Source: Pseudomonadota bacterium
GTDB taxonomy: Bacteria > Pseudomonadota > Gammaproteobacteria > Burkholderiales > Rhodocyclaceae
Length of the DNA: 35,395 nucleotides
Assembly: GCA_021849505.1 (NCBI GenBank)
Contig: JAJZSW010000021.1
Location: 1 to 35,395, forward strand
Direction: 5' to 3'
Shown one piece after another: positions 26,384 through 34,809 of the stretch. Each line of letters starts with the position of its first letter. The first letter of the stretch is position 1. Both the position numbers and the translations under genes were made by a program. Under the pieces are notes generated by a model. That model had not been told where the DNA came from and did no database searches. It saw only the letters and a program-made list of their open reading frames with translations.

Positions 26384-27373
26384 ATGGCCAAAGCCCCCGT
26401 CCGAGTCGCCGTCACCGGCGCCGCCGGTCAAATCGGTTACGCACTGCTGTTCCGCATCGCCAGCGGCGAAATGCTCGGCAAGGATCAGCCCGTCATTCTG
26501 CAGATGCTCGAACTGCCGGTCGAGAAGGCGCAGAAGGCGCTCAAGGGCGTGATGATGGAACTCGAGGATTGCGCCTTCCCGCTGCTCGCCGACATGATCG
26601 GCACCGACGATCCCAAGGTGGCCTTCAAGGATGCGCAACAAGCGCTGCTGGTCGGCGCCAAGCCACGCGGACCGGGCATGGAGCGCAAGGACCTGCTGCT
26701 CGAGAACGCCAAGATCTTCATCGAACAGGGCAAGGCCATCGACGCCGTGGCCGCCCGCGACCTGAAGCTCATCGTGGTTGGCAATCCGGCCAACACCAAC
26801 GCGCTGATCGCCATGAACACCGCGAAGAGCCTGCCGCAGTCCGCGTTCACCTCGATGATGCGCCTCGACCACAATCGCGCCATTTCGCAGCTGGCCACCC
26901 GCACCCGGTCGAACCTCACCGACATCGAGAAGATGGTCGTCTGGGGCAATCACTCGCCGACGATGTACCCGGACATCCGCTTCGCGACCATCGGCGGCAA
27001 GGCCGCACCGGGGCTGGTCAATGACGACGCCTGGTACAAGAACGAGTACATCCCGAAGGTCGGCAAGCGCGGCGCGGCGATCATCGAGGCGCGCGGCCTC
27101 TCCTCCGCCGCCTCGGCCGCCAACGCCGCCATCGACCACATGCGCGACTGGAACCTCGGCACCAACGGTAAGTGGGTCACGATGGGCGTCGTCTCCGACG
27201 GGTCGTATGGAATTCCGGAAGGCATGATCTACGGGATGCCCTGCACCTGCGCCAACGGCAAGTGGGAAATCGTCAAGGGGCTCGAAATCGACGCGTTCTC
27301 GCGCCAGAAGATGGACGCCACGCTCAAGGAACTGCAGGAAGAGCGCGACGGCGTCAAGGACCTGTTCGCCTGA
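26384..27373 (+). CDS. mdh: Malate dehydrogenase, type 2
   Basis: The product is 329 aa. It interconverts malate and oxaloacetate with NAD+. The nucleotide motif is TGAAGQIGY (11-19). The substrate loop has Arg95 and Arg101 ([10 protein letters not shown]), with Asn134, Asp162 in MRLDHNRA, Arg165 and catalytic His190 in [11 protein letters not shown]. These are features of the cytosolic/chloroplast-like type 2 enzyme common in betaproteobacteria, not of the E. coli type. An AGGAG site precedes the ATG. It leads the plus-strand unit mdh-citE-like-DUF3617-acnB. Confidence 0.97.
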   Translation: MAKAPVRVAVTGAAGQIGYALLFRIASGEMLGKDQPVILQMLELPVEKAQKALKGVMMELEDCAFPLLADMIGTDDPKVAFKDAQQALLVGAKPRGPGMERKDLLLENAKIFIEQGKAIDAVAARDLKLIVVGNPANTNALIAMNTAKSLPQSAFTSMMRLDHNRAISQLATRTRSNLTDIEKMVVWGNHSPTMYPDIRFATIGGKAAPGLVNDDAWYKNEYIPKVGKRGAAIIEARGLSSAASAANAAIDHMRDWNLGTNGKWVTMGVVSDGSYGIPEGMIYGMPCTCANGKWEIVKGLEIDAFSRQKMDATLKELQEERDGVKDLFA

Positions 27374-27376
27374 ACG

Positions 27377-28378
27377 GTGACAGCAGCACTTCATCCCTCC
27401 GAAGTGCTGTACGCAGGCGGCCGGCCGTTCCCCGCGCTGGCCGCCTGCGAGCATTACGCCGGCAATGAAAAACTCATTCGCAAGGCACTCGCACTGCAGC
27501 AGTCGCTCGGCCTGATCTTCGACATCACCGCCGACTGCGAGGATGGCGCGCCCGCCGGCCGCGAGCACGAGCATGCGGCCATGGTCGCCGCCCTCATCAA
27601 CTCCGGTGAGAACCGTTTCAACCGCCTCGGCGCACGCATCCACGACGCACGCCATCCCGCCTGGCGCGACGAACTCGATATCCTGATCAGCCGAGCTGGC
27701 CAGCGGCTCGCCTATCTGGTCTTGCCCAAGCCGGAATCCCTCGCCGACGTGCACACACAGATCGCCGCATTGGCGGAAGCCAGGCTGCACAATGGCATCC
27801 AGCGCGCCATCCCGGTGCATGTGCTGATCGAGACGCCCGGCGCCTTGCACGCTGCCTGGCCGATCGCCGCCCTGCCCGAGGTCGAATCGCTCGATTTCGG
27901 CCTGATGGATTTCGTCAGCGCCCATCATGGCGCCATTCCGGCCAGCGCGATGCGCTCGCCCGGCCAGTTCGACCATCCGCTGATCGCCCGCGCCAAGTGC
28001 GAGATCGCCGCCGCCGCGCTCGGCAACGGCATCGTGCCGACGCACAACGTCACCACCGAATTCCGCGACCCCGCCGTCGTCGCCGCGGATGCCCACCGTG
28101 CCCGGCAGGAGTTCGGCTACCTGCGCATGTGGAGCATCCACCCGAACCAGATCGAACCGATCGTCGCGGCGATGCGTCCAAGTTTCGATGAAACTGCCGA
28201 AGCCTGCGCGATACTCACCGCCGCTGCGGCCGCCGCCTGGGGGCCGATCCAGATCGACGGCCGCCTGCATGATCGTGCCTCCTACCGCTACTACTGGGAA
28301 CTGCTGCAGCGCGCCCACGCCACCGGCGTGGCCCTGCCCGCAGCGGCCGCCCCGTTCTTCACCGTCCTGCCCGCCTGA
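27377..28378 (+). CDS. HpcH/HpaI aldolase / citrate lyase beta (CitE-like) family protein
   Basis: The product is 333 aa with a TIM-barrel CitE-like sequence. Conserved acidic and substrate residues are present: CEDGAP (54-59), Arg87 in GARIHD, LPKPES (116-121), Glu152 in IETPGA and Asp178 in GLMDF, the last two being the Mg2+ ligands of the family. WSIHPNQIEPI near the C-terminus is also typical. No citD, citF or ligase genes are present, so it is not part of a citrate lyase. Relatives act on malyl-CoA, citramalyl-CoA or similar esters. The GTG start lies 3 bp after the mdh stop, so it is probably translated by coupling. The substrate is not known. Confidence 0.85.
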   Translation: MTAALHPSEVLYAGGRPFPALAACEHYAGNEKLIRKALALQQSLGLIFDITADCEDGAPAGREHEHAAMVAALINSGENRFNRLGARIHDARHPAWRDELDILISRAGQRLAYLVLPKPESLADVHTQIAALAEARLHNGIQRAIPVHVLIETPGALHAAWPIAALPEVESLDFGLMDFVSAHHGAIPASAMRSPGQFDHPLIARAKCEIAAAALGNGIVPTHNVTTEFRDPAVVAADAHRARQEFGYLRMWSIHPNQIEPIVAAMRPSFDETAEACAILTAAAAAAWGPIQIDGRLHDRASYRYYWELLQRAHATGVALPAAAAPFFTVLPA

Positions 28379-28389
28379 AAGGAATTGCC

Positions 28390-28800
28390 ATGAAACGTCT
28401 GCTCGCCGCGTTCGTCTGCGCCAGCCTCGCCCCTCTCGGCTACGCCCAGGAAATGTCCCCGGGACTCTGGGAACTCACCACCGAAATGAAGATGCAGGGC
28501 ATGGCCATGCCGCCCAGCAAATTCACGCACTGCTATACCGCGAAGGACATTGCGTCCGGCAAGCAGTACGGCATGGACGAAAAGAGCAAGTGCACCATCA
28601 ACAACATGAAGAATGCGGGCGGCAACATCAGCTATGACATGGTCTGCGCTGCCGATGGCAGCAAGATGACCGGGACGGTCAAGGGCACGATGTCCGCCAC
28701 CGCCTTCGCCTTCGAACAGAAACTGCGCATGACGCCCGACCAGGGCATGGGCGAAATGCATTCATTCATAAAAGGCCGCCGCCTCGGCGACTGCAAGTAA
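28390..28800 (+). CDS. DUF3617 family exported protein
   Basis: The product is 136 aa with a signal peptide of about 19 residues (ending GYA-QE). The mature protein starts with the DUF3617 feature PGLWELTTEMKM and has a Cys-rich pattern (HCYTAKD, KCTINNM, MVCAADG, final DC) that suggests two disulfides in the periplasm. The function of the family is not established. It starts 11 bp after the CitE-like gene and lies 30 bp before acnB, so it is likely cotranscribed with TCA genes. An AAAGGAA site precedes the ATG. Confidence 0.8.
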   Translation: MKRLLAAFVCASLAPLGYAQEMSPGLWELTTEMKMQGMAMPPSKFTHCYTAKDIASGKQYGMDEKSKCTINNMKNAGGNISYDMVCAADGSKMTGTVKGTMSATAFAFEQKLRMTPDQGMGEMHSFIKGRRLGDCK

Positions 28801-28830
28801 TCCACCTTCCCCCGACAGAAAGGAAACCCC

Positions 28831-31428
28831 ATGCTCGAAGCCTACCGCGCCCATGTCGCCGAACGTGCCGCCCTCGGCATTCCGCCCCTGCCGCTGACCA
28901 AGCAGCAGACCCAGCAGCTGGTCGAACTGCTGCTGAACCCACCCAAGGGTGAAGAAGCCTTCCTCGTCGACCTGATCACCCATCGCGTACCAGCCGGCGT
29001 GGATGATGCCGCCGAGGTCAAGGCGAAGTTCCTCGCGAAAGTCGGCGCCGGCGAGACGGCATGCCCGCTGATCTCGCGCGCCAAGGCGACCGAACTGCTC
29101 GGCACCATGCTCGGCGGCTACAATGTCAAGCCGCTGATCGACCTGCTCGACGATGCTGAAGTCGGCACCGTCGCTGCCGCTGGCCTGAAAAAAACCCTGC
29201 TGATGTTCGATGCCTTCCACGATGTCGCCGACAAGGCCAAGGCAGGCAGCGCGAATGCCAAGGCCGTGATGCAGTCGTGGGCGGATGCCGAGTGGTTCAC
29301 CGCCCGCCCTGAAGTGCCGCAAGCCCTCAAGGTCACGATCTTCAAGGTCACCGGCGAAACCAACACCGACGACCTGTCACCCGCCCCGGATGCGTGGAGC
29401 CGCCCCGACATTCCGCTGCACGCGCTCGCCATGCTGAAGAACCCGCGTCCCGGCATCGAGGCCGACAAGGCCGGCGAACGCGGCCCGATCAAGCAACTCG
29501 ACGCCCTCAAGGCCAGGGGCAACCTCGTCGCCTATGTAGGCGACGTGGTCGGCACCGGTTCCTCGCGCAAGTCCGCGACCAACTCGGTGCTGTGGTTCAC
29601 CGGCGAAGACATCCCCTTCGTGCCGAACAAGCGTTTCGGCGGCGTCTGCCTCGGCAGCAAGATCGCGCCGATCTTCTACAACACCATGGAAGACGCCGGC
29701 GCGCTGCCGATCGAACTCGACGTCAATCAGATGGCCATGGGCGACGAAGTCGAACTGCGTCCCTACGAAGGCAAGGCGCTGAAGAACGGTGCCGTCATCG
29801 CCGAGTTCAAGGTCAAGTCCGATGTCATCTTCGACGAAGTGCGCGCCGGCGGCCGCATCAACCTGATCATCGGCCGCGGCCTCACTGCCAAGGCGCGCGA
29901 ATTCCTCGGCCTGCCGGTCTCCACCCTCTTCCGCCTGCCCAAGAATCCCGCCGATTCGGGCAAGGGCTTCTCGCTCGCCCAGAAGATGGTTGGCCGCGCC
30001 TGCGGATTGCCGGAACTCAATGGACAACAGCGGGGCATCCGTCCGGGCACCTACTGCGAACCGAAGATGACTTCGGTCGGCTCGCAGGACACCACCGGCC
30101 CGATGACGCGCGACGAACTCAAGGATCTCGCCTGCCTCGGCTTCTCCGCCGACCTCGTCATGCAGTCCTTCTGCCACACCGCCGCCTATCCGAAGCTGGT
30201 CGACGTCAAGACCCACCGCACGCTGCCGAGCTTCATCACCGCGCGCGGCGGCATCTCGCTCAAGCCCGGCGACGGCGTGATCCACTCCTGGCTGAACCGC
30301 TTCCTGCTGCCCGACACGGTCGGCACCGGCGGCGACTCACACACGCGCTTCCCGATCGGCATCTCCTTCCCGGCCGGCTCCGGCCTCGTCGCCTTCGCCG
30401 CCGCCACCGGCGTCATGCCGCTCGACATGCCCGAGTCCGTGCTGGTGCGTTTCAAGGGCACGCTGCAGCCTGGCATCACCCTGCGCGACATGGTCAACGC
30501 AATACCCTACCAAGCGATCAAGCAGGGCCTGCTGACCGTCGAGAAGCAGGGCAAGAAGAACGTCTTCAACGGCCGCATCCTCGAGATCGAGGGCCTCCCC
30601 GACCTCAAGGTCGAACAGGCCTTCGAGTTGACCGACGCCTCCGCCGAACGCTCCGCCGCCGGCTGCTCGGTGCGGCTGAACAAGGAGCCCATCGTCGAGT
30701 ACCTGCGCTCGAACATTACGCTGATGAAGTGGATGATCGCCGAAGGCTACGAGGACAAGCGTACCCTCGCCCGCCGCATCAAGGCCATGGAAGACTGGAT
30801 CGCCAATGGCACCCTGCTCCAGCCCGATGCCGACGCCGAGTACGCCGCGGTGATCGAGATCGACATGAACGAGATCAAGGAACCGCTGCTCGCCTGCCCC
30901 AACGACCCGGACGACATCAAGCCGCTGTCCGCGGTCCAGGGCGACAAGATCGACGAAGTCTTCATCGGCTCGTGCATGACCAACATCGGCCACTTCCGCG
31001 CCGCCGGCAAGATCCTCGACGGCAAGAGCGACATCCCGACGCGCCTGTGGATCGCCCCGCCGACCAAGATGGACGCGATGATGCTCAACGAGGAAGGCTA
31101 CTACTCGGTGCTCGGCAAGTCGGGCGCGCGCATGGAAATGCCCGGCTGCTCGCTGTGCATGGGCAACCAGGCGCAGATCAGGAAGGGCAGCACGGCGGTG
31201 TCGACCTCGACGCGCAACTTCCCCAACCGCCTCGGCATCGACACGCGCGTCTATCTGAGCTCGGCGGAACTCGCCGCGGTGTGCGCGCTGATGGGCAAGC
31301 TCCCGACCGTCGCGGAATACCTGGCGCAGGTAAAGACGCTCGAGTCGAAGTCGACCGACGTCTACCGCTACATGAACTTCGACCAGATTCCCGAGTTCAG
31401 GGAAGTCGCGGATACGGTTTCGGCATAA
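28831..31428 (+). CDS. acnB: Bifunctional aconitate hydratase 2 / 2-methylisocitrate dehydratase
   Basis: The product is 865 aa (E. coli 865). It isomerises citrate to isocitrate and can act in the methylcitrate cycle. The AcnB order is seen: an N-terminal HEAT-like domain (1-160), the swivel domain next (about 165-380), then the three catalytic domains. The [4Fe-4S] ligands are C715 ([10 protein letters not shown]) and C773/C776 (GCSLCMGN), close to C710, C769 and C772 of E. coli. AAGGAA precedes the ATG. The last codons ([18 protein letters not shown]) are repeated twice downstream in degenerate form. Confidence 0.98.
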   Translation: MLEAYRAHVAERAALGIPPLPLTKQQTQQLVELLLNPPKGEEAFLVDLITHRVPAGVDDAAEVKAKFLAKVGAGETACPLISRAKATELLGTMLGGYNVKPLIDLLDDAEVGTVAAAGLKKTLLMFDAFHDVADKAKAGSANAKAVMQSWADAEWFTARPEVPQALKVTIFKVTGETNTDDLSPAPDAWSRPDIPLHALAMLKNPRPGIEADKAGERGPIKQLDALKARGNLVAYVGDVVGTGSSRKSATNSVLWFTGEDIPFVPNKRFGGVCLGSKIAPIFYNTMEDAGALPIELDVNQMAMGDEVELRPYEGKALKNGAVIAEFKVKSDVIFDEVRAGGRINLIIGRGLTAKAREFLGLPVSTLFRLPKNPADSGKGFSLAQKMVGRACGLPELNGQQRGIRPGTYCEPKMTSVGSQDTTGPMTRDELKDLACLGFSADLVMQSFCHTAAYPKLVDVKTHRTLPSFITARGGISLKPGDGVIHSWLNRFLLPDTVGTGGDSHTRFPIGISFPAGSGLVAFAAATGVMPLDMPESVLVRFKGTLQPGITLRDMVNAIPYQAIKQGLLTVEKQGKKNVFNGRILEIEGLPDLKVEQAFELTDASAERSAAGCSVRLNKEPIVEYLRSNITLMKWMIAEGYEDKRTLARRIKAMEDWIANGTLLQPDADAEYAAVIEIDMNEIKEPLLACPNDPDDIKPLSAVQGDKIDEVFIGSCMTNIGHFRAAGKILDGKSDIPTRLWIAPPTKMDAMMLNEEGYYSVLGKSGARMEMPGCSLCMGNQAQIRKGSTAVSTSTRNFPNRLGIDTRVYLSSAELAAVCALMGKLPTVAEYLAQVKTLESKSTDVYRYMNFDQIPEFREVADTVSA

Positions 31429-31439
31429 CCGGTATCCAG

Positions 31440-31465
31440 GTGCCGTCCCGCCGGCGCCGACTTTT
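31440..31465 (+). repeat. Dispersed 26-bp repeat, copy C (3' flank of acnB)
   Basis: The sequence is GTGCCGTCCCGCC followed by GGCGCCGACTTTT, 11 bases after the acnB stop. GGTGCC just at its start can pair with GGCGCC inside it, followed by ACTTTT, so this copy may itself fold as a small terminator. Confidence 0.7.
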
Positions 31466-31466
31466 C

Positions 31467-31497
31467 AAGCGGCCCCGCCCGCAAGGCGGGGCCGCTT
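31467..31497 (+). terminator. Terminator hairpin after acnB
   Basis: A perfect 13-bp stem AAGCGGCCCCGCC/GGCGGGGCCGCTT with a 5-base loop is followed by GTCTTTG. The T-run is weak, but the stem is very strong. It lies 38 bases after the acnB stop. Confidence 0.75.
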
Positions 31498-31600
31498 GTC
31501 TTTGTCGTGAGCCGGCCATTGCCTGGGCTTCCATCAACCGCTTTCCCTGAAGGGGCGATAAGATTGGGCTGGTCATCAGAACGGTAGCCGATAATGTGCC

Positions 31601-33454
31601 ATGAGAGATAAGCACTTCTACGACTTCCTGCACCGGCAGATCCCGGTGCTCATCGTTCTGTCGCTTTTCCCTGGACTGGGTTATCTCTTCCTCGGCTGGC
31701 TCAACGGCATCTTCGTTCCGGCCTTCATCTGGTACCTGCTGGTGATCGCGGTTTCGCTGTGGGGTTATCGCCTTTACCGGGGCCTTGACTTCGATACGAT
31801 GAGCGAGGGCCGGCGCGATCGCTGGTATCGGCAGTACTCGTGGTTCTTCTACGCATTTTTCACTTTGTGGACGCTGATCTTCCTGCTCTACGTCGGGCAG
31901 GACGCCTACAAGCTCCACTACATCGCCATCTTCACCGAAATTGGCGCCTCGGTGGTCGCCTCCTCCCTGCTGGCATCCGACCGCCGCCTCTACCGGCCGA
32001 CCATCTTCATCCTGATGGTGCCGCTGATCGTCTACTTCTTCTTGATCGGCGAATGGTATGGCTATGTCCTCACCGCCTTTGCCTGCACCCTGACCTGGGT
32101 ATTGCTCTACGCCGCGCGGAGCAGTCACGACCTGCTGATGAAGGCCTACCACCAGGCCACGCACGACGGCCTCACCTCCCTCTACAACCGGCACTATTTC
32201 GTCGAGCACCTGCAGAAGCGGATGAACTCGCTGGGTGAAAGCAGCGAGTTCTCCTACCTGCTGCTCATCGACCTCGACCACTTCAAGACCGTCAACGACT
32301 CGCTGGGACACGACGTCGGCGATCGACTCCTGCAGGACGTCGTCACGCGGCTACAGCAGCAGTTGCCCGCCGGCGACGTGCTCGCCCGTCTCGGCGGCGA
32401 CGAGTTCATCATCACGGGGGGCGACTTCGGCGACCGGGCAGCCTGCGAGCGCGCCGCCCTGGAACTTGCGGAAAACCTCATCGCCCGGCTCAAGGAGGCC
32501 TATGTCGTCGACAGTCACCATCTGTACATCAGCGCCAGCATCGGCGTGAGCATCATCAGCGGTCGCGGCGCCAACGCCGGCACCTTCATCAAGGAAGCCG
32601 ACATCGCGATGTACGAGGTCAAGGCGAAGGGGCGCGACGGCGTCTTCATGTTCAACGAGGAGATGTCCGCCCGCGTCGAGAGCCGGCTGGAAACCGAACG
32701 CCTGCTCCACTTCGCCCTCGGCAACGATGAAATCACCCTGCACTTCCAGCCGCAGCTGGACCGCACCGGGCGTATCGTCGGCGTCGAAGCGCTGGCACGC
32801 TGGAACAATGCGACGCTTGGTGCGGTTTCGCCCGCGCAATTCATCCCCATCGCCGAGCAGACGGGCCTGATCGTCGAACTCGGAAACCACATCCTCGAGA
32901 CCGGGTTCAGGACGTTGCGCGCATGGCACGACGCGGGCATCGAACTGGACCAGTTCTCGATCAACATCAGCATGCGGCAGTTCACCCATCTCGATTTCGA
33001 GGCACAGGTCGCGGCACTGGCCCAGCGCTATCTCGACGCCGGATTGCGTCGCAAGTTGACCTTCGAGATTACCGAATCGATCGTGGCCGAGGACATCAAT
33101 CGCGTCATCCTGGTGATGAACCGCTTGAAAGCAGTGGGCATCCGTTTCTCCATGGACGATTTCGGTACCGGCTATTCGTCCCTCAGCTACCTGAACCGGC
33201 TCCCGCTCGACGAGCTCAAGATCGATCGTGCCTTCGTCTCCGCGCTCGGCCACCAAGAAGAGGGGCGGACGATGGTCGCCACCATTGTCAATATGTCAAC
33301 CGCTCTCAAGCTGAAGATCGTCGCCGAAGGCGTGGAAACCGCCGAGCAGTTCGACTTCCTAGTCGCGCATGGCTGCCAGGTTTTCCAGGGCTACTACTTC
33401 TCGCAGCCGCTGACGAGCGAGCAATTCCTCACCTACTACCGCCAGCGGCAATGA
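31601..33454 (+). CDS. Membrane GGDEF-EAL protein with a multi-helix N-terminal domain
   Basis: The product is 617 aa. Residues 1-172 hold about six hydrophobic helices (near 14-34, 38-58, 81-98, 107-124, 133-150 and 152-171), a membrane sensor of MASE-like type without large loops. The GGDEF domain has GGDEF at 265-269, but the I-site position reads PAGD (256-259), so feedback inhibition through Arg is absent. The EAL domain has E396-A397-L398, NIS (454-456), DDFGTG (519-524) and K540, and looks active. It probably controls local cyclic di-GMP at the membrane. There is no ribosome site before the ATG. It lies between two copies of the acnB tail and ends with an ATGA overlap onto a small tail-like frame. 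Confidence 0.9.
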   Translation: MRDKHFYDFLHRQIPVLIVLSLFPGLGYLFLGWLNGIFVPAFIWYLLVIAVSLWGYRLYRGLDFDTMSEGRRDRWYRQYSWFFYAFFTLWTLIFLLYVGQDAYKLHYIAIFTEIGASVVASSLLASDRRLYRPTIFILMVPLIVYFFLIGEWYGYVLTAFACTLTWVLLYAARSSHDLLMKAYHQATHDGLTSLYNRHYFVEHLQKRMNSLGESSEFSYLLLIDLDHFKTVNDSLGHDVGDRLLQDVVTRLQQQLPAGDVLARLGGDEFIITGGDFGDRAACERAALELAENLIARLKEAYVVDSHHLYISASIGVSIISGRGANAGTFIKEADIAMYEVKAKGRDGVFMFNEEMSARVESRLETERLLHFALGNDEITLHFQPQLDRTGRIVGVEALARWNNATLGAVSPAQFIPIAEQTGLIVELGNHILETGFRTLRAWHDAGIELDQFSINISMRQFTHLDFEAQVAALAQRYLDAGLRRKLTFEITESIVAEDINRVILVMNRLKAVGIRFSMDDFGTGYSSLSYLNRLPLDELKIDRAFVSALGHQEEGRTMVATIVNMSTALKLKIVAEGVETAEQFDFLVAHGCQVFQGYYFSQPLTSEQFLTYYRQRQ

Positions 33455-33561
33455 GCAGCCGCTACATGAACCTCAACCAGATCGGCGCGTTTCAAGAGGT
33501 GGCGGATACAGGTGTGTTGCTTTTTACCCAGGTAGGCGGCGTGCCCAAGACTGCCTCATGA
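33451..33561 (+). pseudogene. acnB 3'-tail-like fragment (copy 2), 36-codon open frame
   Basis: The ATG overlaps the stop of the GGDEF-EAL gene (ATGA). The 36-residue frame contains SRYMNLNQIGAFQEVADT, which matches the AcnB C-terminus [18 protein letters not shown] at most positions. Bases 33459-33514 align with 31365 onward, but diverge more than copy 3. The rest (GVLLFTQV) recalls the longer tail of enterobacterial AcnB. It is more likely a remnant of an acnB-related 3' end than a working gene. It overlaps the end of the convergent PEP-CTERM gene by 6 bases. Confidence 0.6.
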
Positions 33562-34437
33562 AGTGCTCGCCCCACCTTTCCCGCAAGGTCGCTTCAGCGA
33601 GGTAGCGCGCAAGGCTGCCAAGGCAGCCAACACCAGGAACACAGTCTCGGGCTCGGGAATACGCCGCAGCGTTGCGAAATAGTCCACGGCGATTCCGCCC
33701 GGTGCATAGTCCTTGAGGAACCACTGGGTGACGCCGGATGTATCGTATGCGTAGGTATTGAGATCCTTGCCCGAGACATCGCGATCCGAGTCGGTGATCT
33801 GGAGGTTGCCCTGGTCGTCATAGCCCTGGAAGGTCACCGCATGGTAGATGTCACTGCTGTGGATGACGATCCCGACTTCGTAGGCGCTGGCGAGGAAGTC
33901 GGCCGCTTCGTCGAAGGGCGCGCTCGGCCAGGCTTGTGCCGTGGTGCCATCCCGGTTCGTACCGTAATAGACCCCGTAGTACAACACCTCGAACGTTGCT
34001 TCGTGGGGCCTGTTTCCCAAGTACCAGTTCAAGGCCTCGTGCTGCCACCCGCCGTATTGCCAGCCGCCCGCGTGGTACGGCATTGTCATATTGTAGACCA
34101 TGTCCCAGTAGATGTTCTGCGCTTGGCCACCCGCCAATCCGGCGCTGGCCAGCATGTTTGCCGCAGAGGCGATCCAGCAGGACAAATCCTTGGCGGAACG
34201 GGGTTTCGCCCAACTGGCGACGATAGCGTCGGCGAAGTTTTCGGTCTTGTCCCAATGACCATCGTCATCTGTATCGTCCCAATAATTCCAGCCCCAGTCG
34301 CCATACGTGTTCAATTTGTCGGCATCCGTCCAAGTGGGATTCAAGTAGTTGCCGACGAGGGGCACGGCCGATACAGGAGTCATCCAGGCCATCAAAGCCC
34401 CAAGTAGCGCACCGGCAAGTTTGGAATTTGCGCGCAT
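33556..34437 (-). CDS. Exported IdeS-like cysteine peptidase with PEP-CTERM anchor
   Basis: The product is 293 aa. A signal peptide (1-24, ending VSA) is followed by a Trp/Asp-rich stretch with DTDDDGHWD. Cys87 lies in DLSCWIASAANML, His199 in YHAVTFQGYD and Asp216/Asp218 in ITDSDRD. This order and these motifs resemble the IdeS/Mac cysteine endopeptidases (recalled: Cys in CWA-x-x-x-SNML, His in H-x-(L/V)-x-(V/L)-WG, Asp in TDSD). The C-terminus is a PEP-CTERM signal: PEPETVFL (261-268), a hydrophobic helix and the basic cluster LKR, the substrate of exosortase. It is thus probably surface-attached or released with exopolysaccharide. AGGAG seven bases before the ATG fixes the start. The gene is visibly less GC-rich than its neighbours. 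Confidence 0.75.
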   Translation of the reverse strand: MRANSKLAGALLGALMAWMTPVSAVPLVGNYLNPTWTDADKLNTYGDWGWNYWDDTDDDGHWDKTENFADAIVASWAKPRSAKDLSCWIASAANMLASAGLAGGQAQNIYWDMVYNMTMPYHAGGWQYGGWQHEALNWYLGNRPHEATFEVLYYGVYYGTNRDGTTAQAWPSAPFDEAADFLASAYEVGIVIHSSDIYHAVTFQGYDDQGNLQITDSDRDVSGKDLNTYAYDTSGVTQWFLKDYAPGGIAVDYFATLRRIPEPETVFLVLAALAALRATSLKRPCGKGGASTS

Positions 34438-34471
34438 GACTGGACTCCTATTTGACAGGATGGGAATCTCA

Positions 34472-34487
34472 AGCATCACGCGTACCA
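34472..34487 (-). promoter_or_regulatory. Sigma-54 promoter of the PEP-CTERM gene
   Basis: The minus strand reads TGGTACGCGTGATGCT, which keeps the invariant GG-N10-GC and differs from TGGCACG-N4-TTGC(A/T) at two bases. It lies 35 bp before the ATG, leaving a leader of about 24 bases. PEP-CTERM genes of floc-forming betaproteobacteria are known to depend on sigma-54 with the PrsK/PrsR system. Confidence 0.65.
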
Positions 34488-34660
34488 AAGTCATCGACCC
34501 GACCCGTACGCTACGAACAATGCTCACGGATACAAACGGTTATCGGGCACGGGCGCAGCGTCAGCAACCCGTTGCGGGTTCTAGCCCCGGGTGGACGCGG
34601 GTCAGATGTAATAAAACCCGACATGACATAATGGGTTTCGCGGGCCCGCGACGGCGATCT
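34488..34660. other. Non-coding stretch with palindromes upstream of the PEP-CTERM gene
   Basis: No gene is seen here. It contains a 6-bp stem AACCCG/CGGGTT with a TTG loop (34566-34580), a wider AAACCC/GGGTTT pair (34614-34638) and a perfect 12-base palindrome CGCGGGCCCGCG (34639-34650). They lie 80-180 bp upstream of the sigma-54 site, where enhancer-binding proteins act, or they may be leftovers of a recombination end. Confidence 0.4.
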
Positions 34661-34737
34661 ACGCTAAATGAACTTCGACCAGATTCCCGTTTCCAAAAGG
34701 AAGTCGTGGATACGGTTGCGGCGTAATCGGCATGGCG

Positions 34738-34763
34738 GTGCCGTCCCGCCAGGGCCGACTTTT
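34738..34763 (+). repeat. Dispersed 26-bp repeat, copy D
   Basis: The sequence is GTGCCGTCCCGCC followed by AGGGCCGACTTTT, 11 bases after the stop of the displaced acnB tail. It differs from copy C at two positions. Confidence 0.7.
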
Positions 34764-34764
34764 C

Positions 34765-34795
34765 AAACGGCCCCGCCCCAAGGCGGGGTCGTTTT
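34765..34795 (+). terminator. Terminator hairpin beside the MetE-like gene
   Basis: A stem of 13 pairs, AAACGGCCCCGCC/GGCGGGGTCGTTT with one G-T pair and a 4-base CCAA loop, is followed by T. It mirrors the acnB terminator. On the minus strand it also lies 15 bases after the MetE-like stop, but no T-run follows there. Confidence 0.65.
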
Positions 34796-34809
34796 CCTGG
34801 CTGAGTCGG

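Larger units (their letters stand above)
31365..31510 (+). repeat. Direct repeat copy 1: acnB 3' end plus terminator
   Basis: This segment holds the last 21 codons of acnB, its stop, a 26-bp dispersed repeat (31440-31465) and the terminator hairpin. It aligns with 34661-34809 over nearly its whole length; 22 bases starting at ATGAACTTCGACC are identical, and both copies share GGATACGGTT, the 26-bp repeat and a CGGCCCCGCC hairpin. Confidence 0.8.
34661..34809 (+). repeat. Direct repeat copy 3: displaced acnB 3' end plus terminator
   Basis: ATGAACTTCGACCAGATTCC is identical to the acnB tail. A net two-base insertion then shifts the frame, and KEVVDTVAA plus TAA restores the match to REVADTVSA and its stop. 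The 26-bp repeat and terminator hairpin follow as in copy 1. The similarity fades at the MetE-like stop codon. It is not translated as a whole. Confidence 0.8.

Noticed and set aside
26333-28318. Minus-strand open frame opposite mdh and the CitE-like gene
   Set aside because: Both plus-strand genes are clear by catalytic residues; the antisense frame has no support.
29394-31550. Open frame of about 720 codons in another frame of acnB
   Set aside because: Shadow of acnB; basic low-complexity translation.
31587-31594. GCCGATAA, a perfect sigma-28 (FliA) -10 word before the second GGDEF-EAL gene
   Set aside because: No TAAA-type -35 is found at the right spacing, and it is only 6 bases before the ATG.
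34349-34726. Open frame of 125 codons running into tail copy 3
   Set aside because: It starts antisense within the PEP-CTERM gene, crosses its promoter and has no domain; only its end matches the acnB tail by descent.
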